Below the pieces are notes generated by a model. That model was given only the letters and a program-made list of their open reading frames with translations. It did not search any database and was not told the DNA's origin. 7,371 bases of DNA from Armatimonadota bacterium (GTDB lineage: Bacteria; Armatimonadota; Armatimonadia; Armatimonadales; Armatimonadaceae), in assembly GCA_014381035.1 (NCBI GenBank), contig JACMIS010000241.1, positions 1 through 7,371 of the forward strand, in the 5' to 3' direction. Below, one piece after another: positions 1 through 6,321 of the stretch (its first letter is position 1; each line of letters starts with the position of its first letter). The translations under genes were made by a program, and so were the position numbers.

Positions 1-162
1 ACCTGGGGTGCTGGTAACTGCTTGGTGCTTCTGGTTCGGTTCTTTCCCGCGAATCGGGCGGTTTGGGCTTTCCCGCTCCGTTTTAATGCCAAAACCGTCG
101 GATTCGCGGGAAAACAGCAAGGGCTAACCCGGAACGCAAAACAGGAACCCAGCACCGCAGGT
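1..162. repeat. Long imperfect palindrome, MITE-like or dispersed intergenic repeat
   Basis: Two nested pairs of inverted arms fill this stretch. The outer arms, 1-14 and 149-162, match at 13 of 14 positions when one is reverse-complemented. The inner arms, 43-64 and 92-113, match at 20 of 22, including a perfect 13-base block (TTTCCCGCGAATC and its complement), around a 27-base loop. The arms between them (15-42 and 114-148) pair only patchily. The outer match begins at base 1, so the element may extend beyond the window edge. No open reading frame here looks real. It lies downstream of the minus-strand dehydrogenase, so the inner hairpin could also end that transcript, although no T-run follows it. 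A palindromic insertion such as a MITE is one reading and a structured terminator another. The base pairing is seen directly; mobility is inferred. Confidence 0.6.
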
Positions 163-211
163 GAAACCGATCCAACAAAGTGTTGGCGCCGTCCGCGAAG
201 GACAGAAAACG

Positions 212-1192
212 TCACGTGAGACCGGCGAGGTGGCAGTCGCTCGCTAACTTTTCCAGGGCTTGGAAGTCTTTGTGGCGAATGGGGATGCCATTTTGGGTGA
301 ATTGTTGTTCGCGTTCCCATTCGATTCCGCCGGGGAGGCACGCCTTTTCCTGCCCAGGGAACGGCGTCATCTGGCGGACGGCACGCGCATAGGCATCCAT
401 CTCCCGGTGAAACTGCTCGACGGGAAGTAAATTCGCGATGTCTACCACGATCATGCAACTGCCCTGGTTTGCACCGGACCAGATTCGATCCGCCTCCTGT
501 GCATCGACAGGAATACCACAAAGCAACCCGCCCAATGCCTGACAGGCGCACCCCAGACCGAAACTGCGTAACACTGTGCTCGGCGCAATATCCAGAATCG
601 CCTTCATTCCCTCGGGTCCCACATAAAGATCGTGGATCGCGCCGAAGTCCAGTACGAACGGCGGTTCTTCCCCCGTCGGTATCCCGAACGCCATCGGGGA
701 GCCGCCTGCCGCCCGCATCACGAACTGATCGGGTTGCAGATTCAATTGATGCCCCGACGTTACGAAGCAGAACAGATTGTCCGCGAGCGGGACACGCGCA
801 TAAATCCCCGCCGCGCCGAAATGGCCGTGGTTTGTCGTCGTCGCGATGGCGATTCCGACCGATTTTGCTTTCGGCACGAGACGCGTCACCGCTTCGTAGC
901 AGGGGAAATAACCCAGCCCGCCGCCGCCGTCCAGAACCAACGTCGCGGGCGATTCACGCACTGTGGTTATCGCCGCCGTGGGCGTCAGGCGTCCATTCCG
1001 AAAATGATCCACATACGCCGTAACCTGCCGGGTGCCGTGACTAAAAACGCCGCGTAGGTCGTTGGTCACCAGCAAACCGGACAAGAAAGCGGATTGCTCC
1101 GCACGCATCCCTGCGGCAACGAAAACATCGGTAACAAAGCGGCGCAACGGATCTGGGAATACTATCCGAAATTCGGCAGGAGGGCGATTCAT
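212..1192 (-). CDS. Malate/L-lactate dehydrogenase family (Ldh_2) oxidoreductase
   Basis: This 326-residue protein looks like a member of the Ldh_2 family, cytoplasmic NAD(P)-dependent enzymes that interconvert 2-hydroxy acids and 2-oxo acids (malate, L-lactate, ureidoglycolate, 2,3-diketo-L-gulonate). Family hallmarks are visible: NDLRGVFSHG at residues 44-53, where the His of SHG is the usual catalytic base; TTTNHGHFGAAGIYAR at 118-133, resembling the family's NHFGAAGxYA segment; and GGSPMAFGIP at 163-172, resembling GTNPIAFGIP. The C-terminal LPGGIEWEREQ (286-296) and NGIPI (301-305) match the family ending LPGE...GIPL. Length is within the usual range of about 330-360. One oddity is that the segment after the AFGIP motif (LDFGAIHDLYVG, 181-192) departs from the usual substrate-loop wording, so the substrate may be non-standard. 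The ATG at 1190-1192 has no strong ribosome binding site. The gene stands alone on its strand and the substrate cannot be assigned. Confidence 0.87.
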   Translation of the reverse strand: MNRPPAEFRIVFPDPLRRFVTDVFVAAGMRAEQSAFLSGLLVTNDLRGVFSHGTRQVTAYVDHFRNGRLTPTAAITTVRESPATLVLDGGGGLGYFPCYEAVTRLVPKAKSVGIAIATTTNHGHFGAAGIYARVPLADNLFCFVTSGHQLNLQPDQFVMRAAGGSPMAFGIPTGEEPPFVLDFGAIHDLYVGPEGMKAILDIAPSTVLRSFGLGCACQALGGLLCGIPVDAQEADRIWSGANQGSCMIVVDIANLLPVEQFHREMDAYARAVRQMTPFPGQEKACLPGGIEWEREQQFTQNGIPIRHKDFQALEKLASDCHLAGLT

Positions 1193-1633
1193 GGAAAAAC
1201 TTTCAGCATAAAGTATGGATGGATTTGGATACGAGTGTTCTATGTATACCCGAAATCACCGACTCTTTTCCTGATGGAAATATGCGAGTGATGGTCAGCC
1301 GATTCCCACTGAATCGCATCGAACGGATACCGCTTCACAGCGTCCCGAAATCGGTACGAATCGCTCTTTATTTCGCCTACACGAATGTATTGATAGTATG
1401 GTAAAGAAGTCGTTTCGACCCGGTATAACGTCATTCGCAAACCGATAATAAACCGGTAAAAAGGACAGGTAAGGAACCCCACTTCAGTTTGATGCGCGGT
1501 TGCAGTTACACGGTTACAATGCGGGCGTCGGGAAAAACCCGGCTGACAGTCATTTGAGGTGGAGACACGTTTTCACTGAGTTGAAATGATTTGAATATGC
1601 CCCCTCACACCACTATGTGAATCGGAGGACACT
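1193..1633. other. 441-bp intergenic region, no convincing gene
   Basis: This spacer separates the divergently transcribed dehydrogenase and DUF3494 genes and must hold both promoters. It looks more AT-rich than the flanking genes. Small open frames exist on both strands (for example 1240-1482 minus, 80 codons, and 1219-1404 plus, 61 codons), but their products resemble nothing I recognise and lack good ribosome binding sites. I could not pick out a convincing -35/-10 pair for either gene. A small GGG-A5-CCC dyad lies near 1530-1545. The last part carries the GGAGG ribosome binding site at 1624-1628 for the DUF3494 gene. The region could include remnants of a decayed gene. Confidence 0.5.
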
Positions 1634-2443
1634 ATGAAGGAATTACGCCTTAGGTCCGCATTGCCACATGTATATCTTTTTGTAACACTCGCTATTCTGT
1701 TGGCAACTATTCGCTTGCCAGCGCACGCTGCACCGGAAGCGATAACACTGGGGCAAGCCTTTAGTTTCGGAGTTCTGGCAGGCTCCACAGTGACTAATAC
1801 CGGCCCTTCCGTTATCTTTGGAAACGTCGGGGTCAGTCCCGGTACTGAGATCGGCGGTTTTCCCCCAGGCACCATCATTGGCGGGACAACGCACTCAAAT
1901 GATGCTCTGGCGCAACAGGCGCAAATCGACCTCGGCACCGCCTACGACGTTATCGCCGGGGAGACGCCCGACCTGGATTTGACCGGGCAGGACTTGGGTG
2001 GGCTAACGCTGCAAACGGGCGTGTATAACTTCGATACGTCTGCCCAGTTAACGGGAGTGCTCACATTGGACGCCCAGGGTGATCCCAATGCCCGCTTCGA
2101 TTTCCAGATAGGCAGTACGCTTACAACGGCATCTTTATCGTCCGTGACTGTCATCAACGGCGGCTCTGCCAACAACGTGTTCTTTCAGGTCGGGAGTTCC
2201 GCGACGCTCGGGACAGGCACCGCGTTCACCGGCAATATTCTCGCGTTGACGAGCATCACCCTGACGACCGGTGCCTCGATCTCCGAGGGAAGAGCACTGG
2301 CACGCAACGGCGCGGTGACATTGGACACGAATATTGTCGGTGCCGCCGTCGTGGTACCGGAACCGTCCACGGCGGTCTTTCTGGGGTGTACTGGTCTGCC
2401 GATAACCTTCGCCCTGTTGCGTCGGCGCGGGAAGGGCAAGTGA
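1634..2443 (+). CDS. Ice-binding-like (DUF3494) protein with PEP-CTERM sorting signal
   Basis: This 269-residue exported protein has three parts. An N-terminal signal peptide (about 1-33) has hydrophobic core VYLFVTLAILLATI and likely cleavage after AHA. A DUF3494 ice-binding-like domain covers about 36-236. A C-terminal PEP-CTERM tail has VPEPST at 241-246, a hydrophobic segment to about 262 and then RRR at 263-265. The domain carries the family's characteristic phrases: AYDVIAGETPDLDLTGQDLGG, GVLTLDAQGDPNARFDFQIGSTL, VFFQVGSSATLGTGTAFTGNILA and GRALARNGAVTLDTN. This family forms a right-handed beta-solenoid and includes proven ice-binding antifreeze proteins, though many members are probably adhesive or surface proteins. 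The PEP-CTERM tail predicts processing by an exosortase and delivery to the envelope or exopolysaccharide. GGAGG at 1624-1628, 5 bases before the ATG, supports the start. The gene appears monocistronic and ends just before a perfect hairpin. Ice binding itself is inferred. Confidence 0.93.
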   Translation: MKELRLRSALPHVYLFVTLAILLATIRLPAHAAPEAITLGQAFSFGVLAGSTVTNTGPSVIFGNVGVSPGTEIGGFPPGTIIGGTTHSNDALAQQAQIDLGTAYDVIAGETPDLDLTGQDLGGLTLQTGVYNFDTSAQLTGVLTLDAQGDPNARFDFQIGSTLTTASLSSVTVINGGSANNVFFQVGSSATLGTGTAFTGNILALTSITLTTGASISEGRALARNGAVTLDTNIVGAAVVVPEPSTAVFLGCTGLPITFALLRRRGKGK

Positions 2444-2448
2444 CACCC

Positions 2449-2506
2449 GGTTACGTCGGGATCTCCCCGCCCCCTCTCGGCGGGGCGGGGAGATCCCGAC
2501 GTAACC
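2449..2506. terminator. Perfect 25-bp inverted repeat, likely bidirectional terminator
   Basis: The arms 2449-2473 and 2482-2506 are perfect reverse complements over 25 bases (starting GGTTACGTCGGG and ending CCCGACGTAACC), with an 8-base loop. The repeat sits between the stops of two convergent genes: it begins 5 bases after the DUF3494 stop and ends 4 bases before the epimerase stop. That position fits a shared transcription terminator. Neither side has a T-run, so it is not a textbook intrinsic terminator, and the very GC-rich stem may also protect the 3' ends of both mRNAs. It could alternatively be a copy of a dispersed palindromic repeat. Confidence 0.75.
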
Positions 2507-2510
2507 ACTC

Positions 2511-3332
2511 TCAGACGTCTTTGCGGAATCCCGATTTCTCCGGGTAGTCCTTCAGACTGTGCGTTTGTAATTTTCCGGACAGGTTCAGATCTTTGAGTTG
2601 CGGCGCGATCTTGGTCGAATCGTCCACCGGGGCGTAGCCGAAGCGGGTTCGGGCATCGCTGATGTCGAGGCGGTTAAAACGGTTCCCTGACAGCCCGTGT
2701 ACGATAGCGAACCGTACGTCTTCGGCGTCGATGCAACGCACCAGAAGCTGCGTCAGGTCCCGCTCGGAAACGAACGCGTCGAGCATCGAAAGCCCTCGTT
2801 CACTGCCCGCCCTTTCTACCGACTGGAACGCGCCGATGCGGATCGCGATGGCGGACATGCCCTCCTGCTCAGCAAGGTACCGGCACAACGCCTCGCCGAA
2901 GCACTTACTCACCCCATACAAGTCGCCGGGGTTGACCGGCTCGTCGATCTTCACCTGGGCATCGACCGGGTACCCCGAAACGGCGTGGATCGAGGAGGCG
3001 AAGACGATGCGGCGACACCCGGACGACTTCGCGGCGGCGCAAAGGTTGTACGTACCGACGATGTTTGCTTCCAGGAGGTCCTGCCAGATCGCCGCAGCGG
3101 AAGCGTTCCCCGCCAGGTGGACGACCGTGTCGATTCCGTCTGTCACATGCCGCAACCCGTCCTTATCGTTCAAATCGCAGGTGACGACCTCGCCGAAATC
3201 ACGTAGCGCGTCGATGCCAGGTTCGCCACCCCGCACCATCAGGCGCAAGCGGTAATCGTTTTGTCCGTGATTGCGGGCGAAGTAGGAGCCGATACGTCCG
3301 GCGGCTCCGGTGACAAGTACATGTTTATTCAT
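2511..3332 (-). CDS. NAD-dependent epimerase/dehydratase family protein, uronate dehydrogenase-like
   Basis: This is a cytoplasmic Rossmann-fold enzyme of the extended short-chain dehydrogenase class, 273 residues from the chosen start. The NAD-binding VTGAAGRIG lies at about residues 7-15. VVHLAG (70-75), IVFASSIHAVSGYP (109-122) and the catalytic YGVSK (139-143) follow. The phrases FASSxH, DLYGVSKCFGEALCRYLA and RIGAF resemble bacterial uronate dehydrogenases, which oxidise glucuronate or galacturonate to the aldarolactone. The C-terminal NRFNRLDISDARTRFGYAPVDD also recalls that group. The exact substrate is inferred, and a sugar-nucleotide or other sugar substrate remains possible. An upstream in-frame ATG (3345-3347) would add five residues (MQRTT). 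I prefer the ATG at 3330-3332 because the family begins directly with MxKxVLVTGAAG. Neither start has a strong ribosome binding site. The gene is divergent from the DUF2961 pseudogene and convergent with the DUF3494 gene. Confidence 0.88.
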   Translation of the reverse strand: MNKHVLVTGAAGRIGSYFARNHGQNDYRLRLMVRGGEPGIDALRDFGEVVTCDLNDKDGLRHVTDGIDTVVHLAGNASAAAIWQDLLEANIVGTYNLCAAAKSSGCRRIVFASSIHAVSGYPVDAQVKIDEPVNPGDLYGVSKCFGEALCRYLAEQEGMSAIAIRIGAFQSVERAGSERGLSMLDAFVSERDLTQLLVRCIDAEDVRFAIVHGLSGNRFNRLDISDARTRFGYAPVDDSTKIAPQLKDLNLSGKLQTHSLKDYPEKSGFRKDV

Positions 3333-3397
3333 AGTGGTTCTTTGCATCGATTCGCGCGATGCGGCTTTTTGACACGGGGACGGATAAGATAGTTCCC

Positions 3398-3411
3398 GGA
3401 GGCATGCCTCC
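3398..3411. promoter_or_regulatory. 14-bp perfect palindrome in a divergent promoter region
   Basis: GGAGGCATGCCTCC is its own reverse complement. It lies in the 113-bp space between the divergent epimerase and DUF2961 pseudogene, 34 bases upstream of the pseudogene ATG. The position suits an operator for a dimeric regulator. A TTGACA hexamer at 3369-3374 could be a -35 box for the plus strand, but no -10 box lies at the proper distance. Binding is inferred and chance occurrence is possible. Confidence 0.35.
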
Positions 3412-3445
3412 CCAAACCGGGGGCACGGAGAACTGAGAGAACGAT

Positions 3446-4290
3446 ATGAATAAGCATGGTTTGCCGACGATTTTAGGCGGACTCGTTACGATGGCAGGAA
3501 TCGCGAGTGTAGACATCGCCTTCGCGCAAGGGACTGGCACCCTGGGTGACCCGCGCGCGGGTAAGCTGGCGCGTTATTCCAGCTATGAGCGGAGCGGAGG
3601 GAACGCCGACTTTCGCCGGGTCGCGCCGGGCGAGACGCTGACACTCGTCGACCACCAAGGTGCGGGAACACTGCGCCGCCTGTGGCTGACCCGATTCCGT
3701 TCACGAAATCATTACGCTTCGACATCGAGCACGGCGGGACAAACGATGAACCGGGCGTAGATTATACGTCGGTCGCGTACTGGCACCAGACGCACCCGAA
3801 GCCGCGGTTCCCACCACTCCCGCGTGACTTGATGCCGGTGGAGCCGCAAGCCGTTCCGAAGATAGCCGGTATGATCGAAGCGGAGTCGCTACAACCCACC
3901 GCCCGCGCTACCGAGGGGACGGTGATTGTGCAGGACATGAGTGTCTGGGCAGGGTATTGGAGCGGTCTGGCGCAACTCTGGTAGCATCCGGCACGTGCGG
4001 GCTCCCGCCTGACTCTTTCCATAGACGCGCCGGAATCGAAGCCATACAAACTGGTCGGCTATTTCATCCGCGCCCGCGATTATGGCGACGTACGGTTCAC
4101 GATAAACGGGCAACTGCTACCGACAATCATAAATGGTTATTCCGCCGAAGTAATGCCCACCGGTCCTCTTTCCTTCGGATGCATGCCGCTCAAAGCGGGC
4201 GCGAACGAAATAGTAGTCGAGGTAACGGGCAAAGATAATAGATCAGAGGGGCTTCTCGTCGGCATAGATGGCTTCATATTGAAACCGTGA
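3446..4290 (+). pseudogene. DUF2961-family gene, inactivated by internal deletion, frameshift and nonsense codon
   Basis: DUF2961 proteins are mostly secreted proteins of unknown or glycoside-related function, often in polysaccharide-degrading bacteria. Frame 2 starts at the ATG at 3446 with a signal-peptide-like N-terminus (IAFAQG). It then reads the family's opening GNADFRRVAPGETLTLVDHQGAGTLRRLWLT (to 3691), after which it becomes nonsense and stops at 3758-3760. From about 3682 the family's later part appears in frame 1: DPIPFTKSLRFDIEHGG, then DYTSVAYWHQTHP and FPPLP. The middle of the domain, which I estimate at about 200 residues, is missing, so the junction at 3683-3691 is a frame-shifting deletion. 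Frame 1 then meets TAG at 3982-3984, directly after AQLW, where homologues usually have a second Trp (TGG). It stays open afterwards, reading LTLSIDAPESKPYKLVGYFIRARDYGDVRFTING and GLLVGIDGFILKP before TGA at 4288-4290. A functional product is very unlikely. Confidence 0.87.
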
Positions 4291-4306
4291 CGTACCTTTC
4301 TTGCTC

Positions 4307-4353
4307 TTTTCTTTGTCCCGCGCGGACGGTGCCAACTCGCGGGACAAAGAAAA
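4307..4353. terminator. 16-bp perfect inverted repeat downstream of the DUF2961 pseudogene
   Basis: Arms 4307-4322 (TTTTCTTTGTCCCGCG) and 4338-4353 are exact reverse complements around a 15-base loop. The stem is GC-rich at the loop end and A/T-rich at its base, and lies 17 bases past the pseudogene stop. Weaker pairing continues outward (CTTG near 4300-4303 with CAAG near 4364-4367), which suggests a longer imperfect palindrome. It probably terminates transcription from the pseudogene promoter and insulates the esterase gene, although no T-run follows the stem. A dispersed palindromic repeat is an equally good explanation. Confidence 0.6.
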
Positions 4354-4400
4354 AAAGACGGCGACAAGAGAGAAGGAAGCGTGTGACGGCACGTCGAACC

Positions 4401-4443
4401 GGTAGGGTGTGACCTACCCATTGCCGATAAATGGTCGTTTATC
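4401..4443. promoter_or_regulatory. Two tandem dyads in the leader of the esterase gene
   Basis: GGTAGG (4401-4406) pairs with CCTACC (4413-4418), and GATAAA (4426-4431) pairs with TTTATC (4438-4443). Both dyads have 6-base half-sites and 6-base spacers, and their centres are 25 bases apart. They lie 24-66 bases upstream of the esterase ATG, between the preceding inverted repeat and the start codon, where a promoter for the downstream gene run is expected. They may be operators or small leader hairpins. The symmetry is seen directly; any function is inferred. Confidence 0.3.
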
Positions 4444-4466
4444 CCTCGTGATTGTGAGAAATATTC

Positions 4467-5495
4467 ATGTCTAATCTTAATAAAACAACGTTTGTTTTGG
4501 TGACCTGCGCCGCTGTGCTTAGTGCGATGCTCGTTGGCACGTGTCCAGTGTGCGCCGAGGATACCCCGGTCGCGAAAGCCTCGCCGACCCGTACGACCGA
4601 TACATCGGAGTTCGTTATCGGACCGGTTTACGCCGACGCGCCGGAAACGACCGTGCCGGATGGCATGCCACGGGGGACGGTTCACGAATTCAAGATGAAA
4701 TCCACCGACAGTAAGGTTTATCCCGGCATCGCGAAAGACCGTCCGGGTCAGGTCGTGCCGTATGAGCGCAAGGTGCTGGTTTATGTTCCGAGCGGCTATG
4801 TTTCCGGCAAACCCGCCCCGTTTTTAATTGTCCAGGACGGTCCTTGGTACGGCGACACGGTTTTCAAAGTGCTCGACAACATGATTCACCAAAAGCGTCT
4901 CCCGGCGATGGTGGCGATATTGATCGAATCCGGCGGTGGCGACTCCAAAGGGAGTCAGCGGGGCCTGGAATATGACACCGTATCGGATGTGTACGCGACA
5001 TTCATCGAAACCGAAGTGTTACCGAAAATCAGCAAGGACTACAATATTACGTTCACCAAAGACCCGAAAGGTCGGGCGACTATGGGCGGCAGTTCGGGCG
5101 GATCGGCGGCGTTCACGATGGCGTGGTTTCGCCCGGATCTGTATCACCGCGTCCTGACGTACTCCGGCACGTATGTAGATCAGCAATCGCCGTTCAATCC
5201 GGTGTCGCCGCACGGGGCATGGGAGTACCACGAGAATCTGATCCCGAAAAGCAAGCGCAAACCGCTGCGCGTCTGGCTGGAAATCAGCGAGAACGACAAC
5301 GGATCGAAACTCGACGAAGCGTCCCTCCATAACTGGGTGATGGCAAACCAGCGGATGGCGGCGGCATTGAAAGCGAAAGGTTACGCGTATCGCTACGTTT
5401 TCGCGGAAGCCGCCGGACACACGGACGGTCGTGTGACCCGTCAAACGCTCCCCGAAGCCCTCGAATGGCTGTGGGACGGATATACGGCAAAGTGA
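4467..5495 (+). CDS. Secreted alpha/beta-hydrolase, putative esterase (enterochelin-esterase-like fold)
   Basis: This 342-residue protein begins with a signal peptide (hydrophobic about 8-24, likely cleavage after CPVCA at residue 30), so it is exported to the periplasm or outside. A variable linker follows to about 65. The esterase domain begins near GTVHEFKMKS and includes RKVLVYVPSGY (101-111), the strand PFLIVQDGPWYGD (118-130) and the nucleophile elbow MGGSSGGSAA (206-215), with Ser210 as probable catalytic serine. LEISENDNG (271-279) is the likely acid region, and His318 in AGHTDGR is the likely catalytic histidine. The layout fits the Esterase_D/Fes-like family, which includes feruloyl and acetyl-xylan esterases and enterochelin esterases. 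Substrate is not readable, but a carbohydrate ester fits the neighbours. The ATG at 4467 is preceded only by a weak GTGAGA ribosome binding site. It is probably the first gene of a run continuing to the window end. Confidence 0.9.
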   Translation: MSNLNKTTFVLVTCAAVLSAMLVGTCPVCAEDTPVAKASPTRTTDTSEFVIGPVYADAPETTVPDGMPRGTVHEFKMKSTDSKVYPGIAKDRPGQVVPYERKVLVYVPSGYVSGKPAPFLIVQDGPWYGDTVFKVLDNMIHQKRLPAMVAILIESGGGDSKGSQRGLEYDTVSDVYATFIETEVLPKISKDYNITFTKDPKGRATMGGSSGGSAAFTMAWFRPDLYHRVLTYSGTYVDQQSPFNPVSPHGAWEYHENLIPKSKRKPLRVWLEISENDNGSKLDEASLHNWVMANQRMAAALKAKGYAYRYVFAEAAGHTDGRVTRQTLPEALEWLWDGYTAK

Positions 5496-5526
5496 TCTGG
5501 CGGGGAGCGTTACGGAACCCTGCACT

Positions 5527-6315
5527 ATGTTAACGGTTCACGCCTGCCAGATGGATATTGCCTGGGAAGATAAGGTTGCTAACTTCGCGGCGTTGGCGGC
5601 GCGACTTGCCGACGCGCCTCCGGAAAGTGGTAGCCTCGTTGTGCTCCCGGAAATGTTCGCGACCGGCTTCTCCATGAACGCGCACGCCATCGCGGAGGAG
5701 GCACACACCGGCGCGACGGCGGACTTTCTATCGGGGTTGGCGCGGCAGTATGACTGCCACGTACTCGGCGGGGTCGTGACGCGAAACCGTGCCGAGCGAC
5801 CGCGAAACGAAGCCGTGCTGTTCGACCGCGCAGGTGCGCTGGCGGGACGCTATGCGAAAATGTATCCGTTTACACCCGGCGGCGAGAAGGAACACTATGC
5901 GCCGGGCGACGCGCCGTTGGTGATAAACATCGGCGGGCTAAAGATCGCGCCGCTGATTTGCTACGACCTGCGCTTCCCGGAGGTCTTTCGCGAAGCGGTA
6001 CGGTGTGGCGCGGAAGCGTTTGCCGTGATCGCGAGTTGGCCCGTCGCGCGGGCGCACCATTGGAGCGTTTTGCTACAAGCACGGGCGATCGAGAATCAGG
6101 CGTATGTTATCGGAGTCAATCGGGTCGGCACTGACCCGACGCCGCTGACTTATCCCGGTCGTAGCGTCGTTATTGATCCTTCGGGGTCGGTGCTCGCCGA
6201 AGCGGCAGACCAGGAGGCTGTTCTTTCGGCGACCCTCGACCCGAAATTTGTCACCCGTTACCGCGCAGCGTTACCGTTTCTCGCCGACCGGCGGGAAGTC
6301 TCCGCCCTATATTAA
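5527..6315 (+). CDS. Carbon-nitrogen hydrolase (nitrilase superfamily), omega-amidase-like
   Basis: This cytoplasmic 262-residue enzyme has the complete nitrilase-superfamily Glu-Lys-Cys triad: Glu42 in VVLPEMFATGFS, Lys111 in YAKMYPFTPGGE and Cys145 in LICYDLRFPE. Glu120 is the likely supporting second glutamate. The LPEMFxTGFS start and the ICYDLRFPE motif resemble the omega-amidase (Nit2/YafV) branch, which hydrolyses amides of 2-oxo dicarboxylic acids such as 2-oxoglutaramate. That assignment is by similarity, and other small amides or carbamoyl compounds are possible. The length matches the single-domain form and there is no signal peptide. It starts 31 bases after the esterase stop with a modest ribosome binding site (ACGGAA, about 10 bases before the ATG). 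It ends 6 bases before the next start, so co-transcription with both neighbours is likely. No disrupted motif is seen. Confidence 0.92.
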   Translation: MLTVHACQMDIAWEDKVANFAALAARLADAPPESGSLVVLPEMFATGFSMNAHAIAEEAHTGATADFLSGLARQYDCHVLGGVVTRNRAERPRNEAVLFDRAGALAGRYAKMYPFTPGGEKEHYAPGDAPLVINIGGLKIAPLICYDLRFPEVFREAVRCGAEAFAVIASWPVARAHHWSVLLQARAIENQAYVIGVNRVGTDPTPLTYPGRSVVIDPSGSVLAEAADQEAVLSATLDPKFVTRYRAALPFLADRREVSALY

Positions 6316-6321
6316 ATCGTT

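Noticed and set aside
22..219. 65-codon plus-strand open frame
   Set aside because: It runs through the palindrome and into the dehydrogenase 3' end. It is explained by the inverted repeat and lacks a ribosome binding site.
469..1023. 184-codon plus-strand open frame
   Set aside because: It lies wholly antisense to the Ldh_2-family gene; its product is Arg/Pro/Ser-rich with no recognisable family, typical of an antisense shadow.
1240..1482. 80-codon minus-strand open frame in the long spacer
   Set aside because: No ribosome binding site or recognisable motif; kept only as a remark on the spacer.
2662..3255. 197-codon plus-strand open frame
   Set aside because: It is antisense to the epimerase gene, which has clear motifs. 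The composition is shadow-like.
3369..3394. TTGACA followed by TAAGAT as a sigma-70 promoter
   Set aside because: The spacing is only about 10 bases, far from the required 16-18, and no -10 box lies at the right distance.
4137..4685. 182-codon minus-strand open frame
   Set aside because: It overlaps the pseudogene end, the inverted repeat and the esterase signal-peptide region, and shows no family resemblance.
5019..5525. 168-codon minus-strand open frame
   Set aside because: It is antisense to the esterase catalytic region, which has an intact GGSSGG motif and catalytic His.
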